A stretch of DNA of 64,000 bases from positions 85,277 through 149,276 of the forward strand of contig CANRHV010000001.1 in assembly GCA_947630505.1 (NCBI GenBank), given 5' to 3'. A program made the position numbers and the translations under genes. The DNA is from an uncultured Monoglobus sp. (GTDB lineage Bacteria; Bacillota; Clostridia; Monoglobales; Monoglobaceae). Under the pieces are notes generated by a model. It saw only the letters and a list, made by a program, of their open reading frames with translations. It made no database searches and was not told the DNA's origin. Positions 52,719 through 61,860 of this stretch are shown piece after piece. Positions within the stretch are counted from its first letter, which is position 1. Each line of letters starts with the position of its first letter.

Positions 52719-55700
52719 ATGAAAAAAAGATTATTGAGTGTCGCTATTTCGCTGTGTATGGTGATCACCGCGCTGCCGGTTTTCGCCGCGGGCGAAGCCG
52801 AGAACGGCACGGCGCAGGCCGCGGCCGACCCTGCGGCAAGACAAATGGAGGAGCTTGACCGCGGCTTGATAACGGTCAAGACGTCGAGCGGCGTTTATAT
52901 AAGCTGGCGCCTTTTGGGCACAGAGAGTCTCGACAATCAGGCGTTTGATATTTACAAAAACGGAGCCTTGCTTGTGAGCACAGGCGCTCATGACGCCACA
53001 AATTATGTTGACAAAAACGGAACCGCTTCGGACAATTATCAGGTTGTTCCAAAAGGACAGAGCAAAGACGCTTGTCCCGTCTCCGTTCCGATCAATTTTA
53101 ACAGAAACGCCAGAGGCAGCTATGTGAATAACGGTACAAGCGAGTATAACTCTTTCACATATTTTGATATACCGATAAATCGTCCCAATGACGTCACAAG
53201 AGCGGACGGAAAAACGTCGCACTACCACAATACCGTCAATTCCGACGGCGCGGTCGAAAAAGAAGGCGGTGCCAACGACGCCGGTGTCGGAGACCTGGAC
53301 GGCGACGGCGACTATGAGATAATCTTAAAATGGGACCCCACCGACTCAAAGGACAGCGCGGGCAGCGACTACACGGGATATACATACTTCGACGCGTATG
53401 ACTATACGGTAGGCGCCGACGGAAAGGCGCAGAGTGAACTGCTCTGGAGAATAAATCTGGGCGTGAACGTCACTTCGGGTCAGCATTTTTCACCGTTTAT
53501 GGTATATGACTTTGACGGCGACGGCGAGGCCGAACTGGCTGTTAAGACGGCTCCCGGCTCCACCGATTCAAAGGGAAATTACGTGACCGCCGTGGGCGAT
53601 ACCGATGAGATAAAAAACGCCGACAACACGCATGTGTACGTGACCGAGGGAACCCAGCACGGAAAAAACACAACGGGCCCCGAGTATCTGACGATTTTCA
53701 ACAGCGACGGCGAGGCGGTTTATACCACCGACTATATTCCCCGCGGAAATCTTTCCGATTGGGGAGACAGCAAGGCCAACCGCAGCGAGAGATATTTGGC
53801 GGGCGTGGCATACTTGGACGGCGTTCATCCCAGTCTGATCATGTGCCGCGGCTACTACGCGAAGGCCGTGGTGCGCGCGTACGACTTTGACGGCGAGACG
53901 CTCACTATGCGCTGGGAGCACAACGGAATCACGAACGACACATCCTCGCTCTACGGCCAGGGCAATCATAACCTGTCGGTGGCCGATATAGACAACGACG
54001 GCAAGGACGAGGTCGTATACGGCTCGGCCGCTCTTGACGACGACGGCAAGATCATGGGCAACACCCGTCTGGGTCACGGCGACGCGATGCATGTAAACGA
54101 TTTTAATAATGATGGCATTCAGGAAGTGTTCTCGGTAAAAGAGGATAAAGTGGGATACGCAAACAACGCCGCTCATTTCAGAGTGGCCTCAAGCGGCAAA
54201 ACAATCTGGGGCAAGGGCGCAAGCGGTGACACGGGCCGCGGAGTTATGGACAATATAGACGATGAGTATGCCAAGACCCATCTCGACGCGCTGGCTCTCG
54301 CGTGGTCAAGCTCGCACGCCAATGTGTTTGACTTAAAGGGAAACGAGCTCAAAGCCCATCCAGCCACATCCTCAAGAACTATGACAAACTTCCTCGTGTT
54401 TTGGGACGGCGACCTGAGCCGAGAAATACTCGACGATAATCAGCTGACAAAATATCACGCAGACACAGGCTATACCACAAGATTCTACGATGACGGCAAC
54501 GGATATATTCCGGGAACGTCCAACAATTATTCAAAGCACACGCCGTCGCTTGTGGCGGATATTTTGGGCGACTGGCGCGAGGAAATAATAATGCCTACCG
54601 GAAAGGGAGAAAATGACACTCCCTATCTCAGAGTGTTTGTTTCGACCATTCCTTCGAATTACAGGTTAACAACCCTTATGCACGACAGTCAGTACCGCTG
54701 TGCGATAGCGTGGCAGAACACCGCGTATAATCAGCCGCCCCACCAGAGCTACTACATAGGATCGGCGGCGCTGGCGAAAGACTCAAGCGGCGCGGAGCTC
54801 AACTATCTTGCGCCCGCGGTTCCGTTCACAAAGGTCGAATACCCGAACACAAACAAAATATCCGTCACGGGTCTCACTCTGTCCTCAGACAAGCTGACGG
54901 TTGAAAAGGGTTCGACCGAAGCTCTTATCGCGACCGTGACTCCCGCGGACGCATCCAAAAAGGGCGTGACATGGACTTCCGATAATCCGGGCGTGGCGAC
55001 GGTTTCCGGCGGCGTCGTTAAAGGCGTGTCGCCGGGAAAAGCCGTGATCACTGCCATGGCCAAGGATACGACAAACGGCGAATTTTCTCAGAAGTGTGAA
55101 GTCACGGTTTATTCCACGCCGGTAACAGGCCTCTCGGTTCCGTATGAAAGCGCCACCGTGTTCAGCGGCGGCTCCAAAAAAATCGAAGCCTCGGTTGAGC
55201 CCGAAAACGCCACCGACAAGTTGATTCACTGGTCATCGTCAAATGAAAACGTGGCCACGGTCGACGAAGGCGGAAATGTGAGCGCCAAAGGCGCGGGCTC
55301 CGCTATAATCACAGCCGAGACCGATGAGGGCGGTTATGAGAAAGATATTGTTGTTACCGTTGCCGACGGCGAGACTAAGGATGAGACGGGAACCGATAAA
55401 TTCGTCGGTGTAAGCGATGCCGACAGTTTAAAGGTTGACGGCGCGAGCATAAATCAGTCGAACGCGAACGAGGGCGGCGAGACCTATAAAGATTTTCAAG
55501 TCTATGACGACAATAAGGTGACTCTGACGCTCGACCTCAACACAGGCGGAAAAAAAGACGCGAGTAACCAATGGAACTGGGACGGCAGAGAGTATACCGT
55601 CGGATTGAGCTTTTTGGATGTAGACGATAACAATATCCTCACGCTTTCTCAGCAATACCTCAGTAAGGCTCAGATGACGCAGAGCGCGATCATGGCTGAG

Positions 55701-57212
55701 ATGGCTCAAAACGCCGATGCCGACTGGACCGAGGTGCGCTCGAGCAACAACGGCATTTTCGGACGAAGCACCACAACCTGGCATCTGTCTCTTGAATTTG
55801 ACTATGACGGAGATGTCTGCAACGCTGTTATATACGGAAATCCGAAAGACGCGAACGAGCCCGCCGACAATTACACTATATACAGCAAGTCGTTTGACTT
55901 AAACGGCGCAAGATTCAAGAGAGTGAGACTGTATACCGAAAAGAACGGCGATGGCGCGATAACAGCCGGCCCGTCGATCTCAAATCTTAAATACACCCGC
56001 TCTCTCGCGGCAGCGGGCGACGGAACCGCGCTTTACGAAAAAGGAACCGAAGGCGCGGCATGGAGTGAAAGTGATATCTCCGATTGGACCGTTACGGGCG
56101 AAACGCTTCAGTATGACGCCGAAAACGACAGGTTGGGATTTAATACCAGAAAACCCGGCAGCTCTTACAGCGCAACAAAGGATTTTGGAACAGAAACCGG
56201 AGCGCTTATAACATACGATATGGATTGGGACTTCGGTTTGAGTCCGCGCGAAGGTTATGAGTATCTTCAAATAGGCGACAATTTACGCCTTAGTTGGGAT
56301 GCAAGTTATAAAGTACTCATGAAAACAAAGACAGATAACAGCTGGACGGATTACAGTGCGGCAGGCACCATGTTCCAAGGTAAAAATGGTGATATGTATG
56401 AAAAGAATATTCATATAGTGATCGATAGCGCGACAAATACTGTCAAAAGCTTTAAGTTCGACGGAACCGAATATGATTTGAGCGGCATTAACATTGCATC
56501 TCCCGGCAGTGTTTCTTTCGGATTTGAGCGTTTGTCAAGTACGAATAACTGGGATTATCCCAACTATTTGAAAAACATAACTGCGCTGCAGTTTGTTCCT
56601 AACGGTTCTGTATCCCCGTCAACTCCGATTCCGGTGCCGACCGGCACCCCCGCGCCTACAGCGACGGCAACCGCAACGCCGACTGCGACACCGACGGCAA
56701 CGGCGACACCGAGTCCGACAGCGACGGCAACCGCGACACCGACCGCAACGCCGACACAGAGTCCGACGGCGACGGCGACTGTGGCGCCGAGCCCGACAGC
56801 GACTGCAACAGTGACGCCCGGCCCGACGGTGACCGCGGCTCCGAGCCCGAGCTCCGCCGCGACCGAAAAGCCGAGCCCGAGCGCAACCGCGGCGGCGACG
56901 CAGACACCCGCGCCGAAATACGCTTATACTATAAACAGCGTAACGCCGTCTGCCGAGGGCGCCGAAAAAGGCGTCAAGGTAAACGTCACAAAGAATTTTG
57001 ACGCGGGCAAGAGTAATATGCTGCTTGTCGCGGTATACGGCTCGGACGGAGTATTGACCGCGGCCAAAAACGGCGAAGTCAAAGCCGAAATCGGCGAGAC
57101 TTGCGACGTTGATATTCCTATCGCGTACGGAGAAGGCGACACGGTGATCGTTTATCTGTGGAGCAGCTTCAGTCAATTAAAGCCGCTTGCAAAATCGTAC
57201 AAAATGAAATAA
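52719..57212 (+). CDS. Multidomain rhamnogalacturonan lyase, PL11 family
   Basis: 1497 residues. Signal peptide (LLSVAISLCMVITALPVFAA), PL11 propeller (VGDLDGDGDYEIILKWDPT ... HQSYYIG, up to about residue 690), two Big2-type Ig domains (SVTGLTLSSDKLTVEKGST...VTWTSDNPGVATVS; VTGLSVPYESATVFSGGS...HWSSSNENVATVD), two carbohydrate-binding-like beta domains, a Pro/Thr/Ala/Ser linker of about 90 residues, and a terminal module ending VIVYLWSSFSQLKPLA that matches the end of the upstream lyase. The linker is encoded by highly repetitive GC-rich sequence (56,635-56,915). Paralogue of the preceding gene by tandem duplication and domain gain. Confidence 0.95.
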   Translation: MKKRLLSVAISLCMVITALPVFAAGEAENGTAQAAADPAARQMEELDRGLITVKTSSGVYISWRLLGTESLDNQAFDIYKNGALLVSTGAHDATNYVDKNGTASDNYQVVPKGQSKDACPVSVPINFNRNARGSYVNNGTSEYNSFTYFDIPINRPNDVTRADGKTSHYHNTVNSDGAVEKEGGANDAGVGDLDGDGDYEIILKWDPTDSKDSAGSDYTGYTYFDAYDYTVGADGKAQSELLWRINLGVNVTSGQHFSPFMVYDFDGDGEAELAVKTAPGSTDSKGNYVTAVGDTDEIKNADNTHVYVTEGTQHGKNTTGPEYLTIFNSDGEAVYTTDYIPRGNLSDWGDSKANRSERYLAGVAYLDGVHPSLIMCRGYYAKAVVRAYDFDGETLTMRWEHNGITNDTSSLYGQGNHNLSVADIDNDGKDEVVYGSAALDDDGKIMGNTRLGHGDAMHVNDFNNDGIQEVFSVKEDKVGYANNAAHFRVASSGKTIWGKGASGDTGRGVMDNIDDEYAKTHLDALALAWSSSHANVFDLKGNELKAHPATSSRTMTNFLVFWDGDLSREILDDNQLTKYHADTGYTTRFYDDGNGYIPGTSNNYSKHTPSLVADILGDWREEIIMPTGKGENDTPYLRVFVSTIPSNYRLTTLMHDSQYRCAIAWQNTAYNQPPHQSYYIGSAALAKDSSGAELNYLAPAVPFTKVEYPNTNKISVTGLTLSSDKLTVEKGSTEALIATVTPADASKKGVTWTSDNPGVATVSGGVVKGVSPGKAVITAMAKDTTNGEFSQKCEVTVYSTPVTGLSVPYESATVFSGGSKKIEASVEPENATDKLIHWSSSNENVATVDEGGNVSAKGAGSAIITAETDEGGYEKDIVVTVADGETKDETGTDKFVGVSDADSLKVDGASINQSNANEGGETYKDFQVYDDNKVTLTLDLNTGGKKDASNQWNWDGREYTVGLSFLDVDDNNILTLSQQYLSKAQMTQSAIMAEMAQNADADWTEVRSSNNGIFGRSTTTWHLSLEFDYDGDVCNAVIYGNPKDANEPADNYTIYSKSFDLNGARFKRVRLYTEKNGDGAITAGPSISNLKYTRSLAAAGDGTALYEKGTEGAAWSESDISDWTVTGETLQYDAENDRLGFNTRKPGSSYSATKDFGTETGALITYDMDWDFGLSPREGYEYLQIGDNLRLSWDASYKVLMKTKTDNSWTDYSAAGTMFQGKNGDMYEKNIHIVIDSATNTVKSFKFDGTEYDLSGINIASPGSVSFGFERLSSTNNWDYPNYLKNITALQFVPNGSVSPSTPIPVPTGTPAPTATATATPTATPTATATPSPTATATATPTATPTQSPTATATVAPSPTATATVTPGPTVTAAPSPSSAATEKPSPSATAAATQTPAPKYAYTINSVTPSAEGAEKGVKVNVTKNFDAGKSNMLLVAVYGSDGVLTAAKNGEVKAEIGETCDVDIPIAYGEGDTVIVYLWSSFSQLKPLAKSYKMK

Positions 57213-57225
57213 AAAATAGGTTAAG

Positions 57226-57258
57226 AAAATCGGCTCCCGAAAAATGGGAGCCGATTTT
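57226..57258. terminator. Bidirectional terminator between convergent genes
   Basis: AAAATCGGCTCCC 57226-57238 pairs perfectly with 57246-57258 around GAAAAAT: a 13-bp stem with A/T ends that works in both directions. Confidence 0.9.
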
Positions 57259-57266
57259 TACGCGGT

Positions 57267-58124
57267 TTAGGAGATAGTTCCGGTAACTTCGATAGTGATG
57301 GTTCCGGGGCCGTTGTTTGATGCCGCGGGCACGTTGAGAGTGATCTGACTTCCGCCTTTGGGGAAAGTGAGGGTGTTGGTCGGAGCCGCGACCTCGTAAT
57401 CATCCGGCGAGGCGGTAACGGAACCGCTGCCGATGTCGTAGGAGATCGACGTCACGCTGAACTCGCTTGGGAGCATATCGGTTAGCACCACGCTGTTCGC
57501 GGGGCCTGTGCCGCTGTTTATCAGCGTAAAGGTGTAGGTCAGGGTGTCGCCCGATACCACGCTGTCCTGGTCCGCGGCTTTGAGGATAGCCACGTTGGCG
57601 TAGGGCTGAGGATTTATCGTCGCTTCGGCTGTCGCGGTGACGGCCGCGCCGCCCGCCGCTCCGCCGTTTGCCGTGGCGGTGATCGTGTTTGTCACTGCCT
57701 CGCTCTGAGAAGGATCGAGCGTGGCGGCGTATACGATGATAAGATTGTCGCCGGGCTGCAAAACGGTTGTCGCCGAGAAAGTAACGTTTGTTCCGGCGGG
57801 AGTCGCCGTTCCGGTTATCGGGTCGCCGTTTAAATAGAACTTCACTGAGCCGCCCACGTAGATAAGGGGCTGTGAGCCGCTTGCGGCGTCGCCCAGGTCG
57901 TCGACCACGGACGGATTATAAAGCGCACCCGAGCCGGTGTTGTCAACGCGCACGATATACGTTCCGGCTGAGCCGGGCACGATCGCGGGCGTGACCGCCG
58001 TCTTTGTCGCTTCCATGGTGTACTGGTCAATAAGCGAGGTGTTTGTCTGATTGGAAAGCGCCGTCGCCTGCATGCCGTTATCGCTGTAGGATATCTGCGC
58101 TCTGTTTGGAAGATTGGTTGCCAT
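57267..58124 (-). CDS. DUF11-repeat protein without signal peptide
   Basis: 285 residues on the minus strand, AAAGGAGAG before the ATG. ATNLPNRAQISYSDNGMQATALSNQTNT is followed by two DUF11-like beta-sandwich units (TAVTPAIVPGSAGTYIVRVDNTGSGALYNPSVVDDL; AADQDSVVSGDTLTYTFTLINSGTGPANSVVLTDMLP) and a 40-residue tail. DUF11 units build surface adhesins, but no signal peptide, anchor or sorting motif is visible. Spore-surface or phage-tail-like roles are possible; unknown. Confidence 0.8.
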   Translation of the reverse strand: MATNLPNRAQISYSDNGMQATALSNQTNTSLIDQYTMEATKTAVTPAIVPGSAGTYIVRVDNTGSGALYNPSVVDDLGDAASGSQPLIYVGGSVKFYLNGDPITGTATPAGTNVTFSATTVLQPGDNLIIVYAATLDPSQSEAVTNTITATANGGAAGGAAVTATAEATINPQPYANVAILKAADQDSVVSGDTLTYTFTLINSGTGPANSVVLTDMLPSEFSVTSISYDIGSGSVTASPDDYEVAAPTNTLTFPKGGSQITLNVPAASNNGPGTITIEVTGTIS

Positions 58125-58274
58125 TTTTTATCTCTCCTTTTAATTTCTCATTTTGTGTCATTTGGCGCGCCCGATAATATCCTATGCCGCAATTTTACAA
58201 AAAGTGACAAAAATTTTTTATTTCTGAAAAATCAAAACACCGCCAAAAGCTTCATGCCTGTCTTATAATAAAAA

Positions 58275-58295
58275 AGCCGCCAATAACGGGCGGCT
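58275..58295 (-). terminator. Terminator of the second toxin-antitoxin operon
   Basis: AGCCGCC 58275-58281 pairs with GGCGGCT 58289-58295; read on the minus strand it is followed by six Ts. Confidence 0.8.
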
Positions 58296-58301
58296 CAACT
58301 A

Positions 58302-58580
58302 TTAAAACAGATCACTGTGAGAACCTGTTCTTGTAAGATATAAAATAAGATTGTAATTATCTATTTCATAAACCAACAACCAATCCGGTGTAATATGACA
58401 TTCTCTCATACCGTAATAGACACCGGAAAGCGGATGATCTTTATTTTTTTCGGGTAACTGCTCGCCATTGGCAAGTTTTTTGATCACGTTGGTCAACAAG
58501 GAAATATCAAATCCGCGTTTCTTTACGCGCTTCAAATCCTTTTGGAATCTTGTGGTTGGCTTTATATTATACATCAGCAA
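58302..58580 (-). CDS. YafQ/RelE-type mRNA interferase toxin (second pair)
   Basis: 92 residues: KPTTRFQKDLKRVKKRGFDISLLTNVIKKLANGEQLPEKNKDHPLSGVYYGMRECHITPDWLLVYEIDNYNLILYLTRTGSHSDLF. Same family as the toxin at 49,216 (shared HPLSG/HSLSG, REC H-P-DWLL, TRTGSHSDLF) but clearly diverged, so not a recent copy. Overlaps the antitoxin by 14 bases. Confidence 0.93.
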   Translation of the reverse strand: MLMYNIKPTTRFQKDLKRVKKRGFDISLLTNVIKKLANGEQLPEKNKDHPLSGVYYGMRECHITPDWLLVYEIDNYNLILYLTRTGSHSDLF

Positions 58581-58848
58581 GCAGTTCCTCCATCATTTGT
58601 TCAACACTTGAATAAGTCTTGCCAAAACTTGGATTTTCTTTCATTCTTTTTACCTCATTAATGGCTTCGAGAGTTTCTTCGTTTGGCATAGGTGCGCCTA
58701 CTCTAAACGGAATAGCCTGCTCGCGAACTGCCTGACGAAGAAAGATATTTACCGCCGCGCTGAGACTTAACCCAAAACTCTCAAATAACTTTTGCGATTC
58801 CTGCTTTAAACCTGAATCAATTTTAATATTTGTACTTACAGTTGCCAT
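58567..58848 (-). CDS. RelB/DinJ-type antitoxin (second pair)
   Basis: 93 residues from the ATG at 58848 (GAAGGAG just before it on the minus strand). TVSTNIKIDSGLKQESQKLFESFGLSLSAAVNIFLRQAVREQAIPFRV is the ribbon-helix-helix domain; the tail is acidic. Likely represses its own promoter through the flanking inverted repeat. Confidence 0.93.
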   Translation of the reverse strand: MATVSTNIKIDSGLKQESQKLFESFGLSLSAAVNIFLRQAVREQAIPFRVGAPMPNEETLEAINEVKRMKENPSFGKTYSSVEQMMEELLADV

Positions 58849-58863
58849 AATATCATCTCCTTC

Positions 58864-58913
58864 AATGTCTATTATACATCTGTTATGCACACTTTGTCAA
58901 TACTTTAGACATT
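58864..58913 (-). promoter_or_regulatory. Promoter flanked by operator-like arms
   Basis: On the minus strand TTGACA (58900-58895) and TATAAT (58876-58871) with 18-bp spacing; AATGTCT 58864-58870 and AGACATT 58907-58913 are perfect inverted arms around it, suited to an antitoxin repressor. Confidence 0.65.
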
Positions 58914-58958
58914 ATTTTGTTGAAAGATAATATCTCAAAACTGTCTTTCAATCAAAAT

Positions 58959-59025
58959 GGCGTAAAAATGACGTAAAGGCAATTTGCTACATAAATTTAT
59001 CACTCAAACCAACGTGTTTTCGGGA
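58959..59025 (+). other. Attachment-site scar with integrase 3'-end remnant
   Basis: TGGCGTAAAAATGACGTAAA (58959-58978) matches 23,650-23,669, the last codons of the phage integrase, at 19 of 20 bases. CAACGTGTTTTCGGGA (59010-59025) matches the core at 23,703-23,718 at 15 of 16. The spacing (31 versus 33 bases) is preserved. No other integrase sequence is present. This looks like the scar of a related element lost or decayed. Confidence 0.7.
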
Positions 59026-59157
59026 TTTTAAAATATTTTAGAAATTTTTTAGAAATAATTTATAAAAAGTTTATAATTGGGTTTTATAATACAGTCATAA
59101 GCTGAAGATAAGCGCTTAGATAACGGCAAAAATATATTCTGAAAGTGAGGAATTACT

Positions 59158-60108
59158 ATGAAAAAGAAAAACAGAAAGCTTCGGGCGGCGCTGTGCGTCT
59201 GCGCCGCGCTGCTGATACTCAGCATGGCGGTCTTTGCCAACTACGACAATGCGGGCGGCTACGCGGCGATCAAAAACGGAGTAAAGAGCCTGCTCTATCA
59301 GGATAACTGTACGCTAAACGTCAAAGCGGACGTGTCGCTCGACGGGGCGAGTATCGGCTGCGCGACCGATGCGACATACAAGCTTGACAAAAACGGCGAG
59401 GTTCAAACCTACATGAGAGAGAGCTACGCTAACTTGGATGGCGTTCAAGATGTGTATGAGGTAGTCGAGCAGAACGGCGACAGATATGTTTACGGTGAAT
59501 ACATCGCATATGATAACGGCGAAAAACAAGTGGATAAACTCATGTATCCCGACAGCGGCGACGGAACTTTTTTCGACGTCGACGACGAGCTGTTTGACAA
59601 GGGCGTGAATTTTGTCGAGACATTGAGTGATGTGCTTGTGGGCGATATCAAGAATAACATCGTGCTGGCTCAGACTGACGGAGCGAGCCGCACCTACAGC
59701 CTCAACATGTCGGGCGAGCAGCTGCCCAAGTATATGACGGCCGCGTTCTCGTTTATATGTGCCGGCTCACGTCAGGACGCGGTGTTTGATATGGGCGGCG
59801 ATATGGGCGCTGTTATGAACAACATGATGATCAATCAAAACGAGCCGTATATCAACAACGTGTGCGGCAATGTTACCCTTGACGACCGCGACAGGATCAC
59901 CGCCTTCGACGGCAAGGTAACGGTCACGGGCTACGACGAGAACAACAACGCCCACGACCTGTGCTTTGACCTGAGCCTCACCGCGGGCGACTACGGCACC
60001 ACCAAGATAGACCCCGTGAACCCCGAGGAGTACCAAAACGTGCGCGATCTGCCGAACTACGTTAAAACCGAAAGCGTTGAAATAAGCGGCGATGATATTG
60101 AGGATTAG
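59158..60108 (+). CDS. Secreted protein beside a transporter/two-component locus
   Basis: 316 residues. Signal peptide or membrane anchor (LRAALCVCAALLILSMAVFA), then a beta-rich domain (NCTLNVKADVSLDGASIG, VVEQNGDRYVYGEYIAYDNG) and an acidic tail (VEISGDDIED). No known domain. Followed in the same orientation by an ABC transporter and two-component system; may be an accessory lipoprotein-like factor. AAGTGAGG at 59143-59150. Confidence 0.7.
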   Translation: MKKKNRKLRAALCVCAALLILSMAVFANYDNAGGYAAIKNGVKSLLYQDNCTLNVKADVSLDGASIGCATDATYKLDKNGEVQTYMRESYANLDGVQDVYEVVEQNGDRYVYGEYIAYDNGEKQVDKLMYPDSGDGTFFDVDDELFDKGVNFVETLSDVLVGDIKNNIVLAQTDGASRTYSLNMSGEQLPKYMTAAFSFICAGSRQDAVFDMGGDMGAVMNNMMINQNEPYINNVCGNVTLDDRDRITAFDGKVTVTGYDENNNAHDLCFDLSLTAGDYGTTKIDPVNPEEYQNVRDLPNYVKTESVEISGDDIED

Positions 60109-60144
60109 CGAATGACGCTGTAGGGGCGGCAATTTGCCGCCCGG

Positions 60145-60280
60145 CTCGCCCCTTGGGGAGAGCTGTCAGCGAAGCTGACTGAGAGGGGTTCCTAGTCTCT
60201 AGTCGCTAATCACTAGTACCTATGTTAACCCCTCTCCGTCTTTCCGCAAGGCGGAAATCCACCTCTCCCCAAGGGGCGAG
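60145..60280. mobile_element. Miniature inverted-repeat element, family B (136 bp)
   Basis: Perfect 18-bp terminal arms CTCGCCCCTTGGGGAGAG (60145-60162) and its complement (60263-60280). Inside: GTCAGCGAAGCTGAC and TTTCCGCAAGGCGGAAA hairpins, GAGAGGGGTT/AACCCCTCTC second-tier arms, and a TAATCACTA-type core. A single end (CTCGCCCCTTGGGGA, 63928-63942) recurs near the window's right edge. Confidence 0.8.
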
Positions 60281-60350
60281 GCAAACGAGCGGCGTCCCGT
60301 TCACTATTTGGTGCGAGGCAAATCGTAAAATAAAGAAAGGGAAAAAAACA

Positions 60351-61112
60351 ATGCCAAAAACAGTTTTATCAATCAGGAACATGCGGAAGCTCTACCGAAA
60401 CGGCAGGGGCGTGCGCGACATTTCTCTGGAGCTCAAAGAAGGTGAGATAATGGGATTGCTGGGGCCGAACGGCTCCGGCAAGACCACCACTATGAAAGCT
60501 ATATGCGGCATGTGCGGCATTGACGCGGGTGAGATACGCGTGTTCGGTACAGACATCGACACCGACTTTGAGGCCGCGATGTGGGGCGTTGGCGCGCTGA
60601 TCGAGGAGCCCGCCGTGTTTGAGAACATGAGCGCCCGAAAAAACCTGCGTCTTGCGGCGAGATTCTACCCCGAACTCAGGGGCAGAGCGGGCGAGCGGAG
60701 GATCGACGAGGTGCTGGAGCTTGTTAATTTGAGCGAGTACGCGGACGACAAGGCCGGGCGGTTTTCGTTGGGCATGAAACAGAGATTGGGTCTGGCGCTG
60801 GCGTTTTTGTCAAGGCCGAAGCTCGTTATCCTTGACGAGCCCACCAACGGCCTTGACATAGAGGGCGTCGTGCACCTGCGCGGAGTGATCCGCGATATGG
60901 CCGAGAGAGAGGGCGCCGCCTTTCTGATCGCCGGACACATTGCCGCCGAGCTTGAAAAGGTGTGCGACAAAGCCGCGGTCATACACGGCGGACAGATCCC
61001 GGCCCGCGCGGATATGCGTGACATACTTGAGAACCATCCGTCGCTTGAGGATTATTTTCTGTCGGTGACCGGGCACGGCGAAGGAGGATATCATGAACGG
61101 AATAATCGCTAA
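60351..61112 (+). CDS. ABC transporter ATP-binding protein
   Basis: 253 residues from ATG 60351 (GAAAGG at 60335-60340); an upstream in-frame start would lie inside the inverted-repeat element. Walker A GPNGSGKTTT, signature FSLGMKQRL (atypical LGMKQ as in BcrA-type transporters), Walker B LVILDEPTNGLD, H loop IAGHI. Exporter of peptides or bacitracin-like compounds. Overlaps the permease by 20 bases. Confidence 0.92.
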   Translation: MPKTVLSIRNMRKLYRNGRGVRDISLELKEGEIMGLLGPNGSGKTTTMKAICGMCGIDAGEIRVFGTDIDTDFEAAMWGVGALIEEPAVFENMSARKNLRLAARFYPELRGRAGERRIDEVLELVNLSEYADDKAGRFSLGMKQRLGLALAFLSRPKLVILDEPTNGLDIEGVVHLRGVIRDMAEREGAAFLIAGHIAAELEKVCDKAAVIHGGQIPARADMRDILENHPSLEDYFLSVTGHGEGGYHERNNR

Positions 61113-61839
61113 TCTTAAAAACGAGACGGACAAGCTGCTGAGCCGAAAAAAATATATCGTGTTTCTTATAATCGAGCTGATAATCTGCGGCGGCGCCGTC
61201 TGCGTCAAGCTGTTGACGTCGCGCGTGTCGGACGGCGTGTTCACTTTGAGCGGCATCAACACCTCAATGAGCCTTATGAGCCTGTTTTTCGAGGCGGTGA
61301 TCCCTTTTATTTCGATCATGGCGGCGTGCGAGCTGTTTTCGGCCGAGTTCCGCGACCGCACGATCAGAGCGGTTCTGGCGCGCCCGTGCCACAGATACAA
61401 GATATTTGTCGGCAAGGTCGGGGCGGTGTTTGTTTTGGCGCTGATAAATATGCTCGCGGTGTTTGTCGCGTCCTGCGCCGCAGACCTTATAGTGTCCCAC
61501 AAGATCGTAAGTCTCGGCTACGCGCTTGGCGCATATATTTTGGACGCGTTCCCGATGTTGGTCGTTATCCTGATGGCGGTGATGATAAATCAGTTCACAA
61601 AAAGCTCGACAATGGCGATGTTTTTGTGTATAATAATATACGCGGGTCTCAAGATCGCGGGAATACGGTTCAGCAGCCTCGGCGGCTTGATGTTTACCGG
61701 ATATATGCAGTGGCACAAGATATTTTTGGGTGACGGCATGCCGTTTTTGGCGGCCTCGTTCAAGGCGCTGCTGATGATAGGCTACGCCCTGACCTTCACC
61801 GCGATCGGGTACTACGCGTTCAGATTTAAGGAGGCGTAG
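61093..61839 (+). CDS. ABC transporter permease (ABC-2/BcrB-like)
   Basis: 248 residues with six predicted membrane helices (e.g. YIVFLIIELIICGGAVCVKLL, VGAVFVLALINMLAVFVASC, MLVVILMAVMI, ALLMIGYALTFTAIGYYAF) and the ABC-2 pattern CELFSAEFRDRTIRAVLARP. Partner of the preceding ATPase. Confidence 0.88.
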   Translation: MNGIIANLKNETDKLLSRKKYIVFLIIELIICGGAVCVKLLTSRVSDGVFTLSGINTSMSLMSLFFEAVIPFISIMAACELFSAEFRDRTIRAVLARPCHRYKIFVGKVGAVFVLALINMLAVFVASCAADLIVSHKIVSLGYALGAYILDAFPMLVVILMAVMINQFTKSSTMAMFLCIIIYAGLKIAGIRFSSLGGLMFTGYMQWHKIFLGDGMPFLAASFKALLMIGYALTFTAIGYYAFRFKEA

Positions 61840-61860
61840 GGAAGTTTAACGTAGGGAGAA

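Noticed and set aside
60222..60350. A longer N-terminus for the ABC ATPase
   Set aside because: The extra codons come from the inverted-repeat element and the real ATG at 60351 has a ribosome site and a normal family N-terminus.
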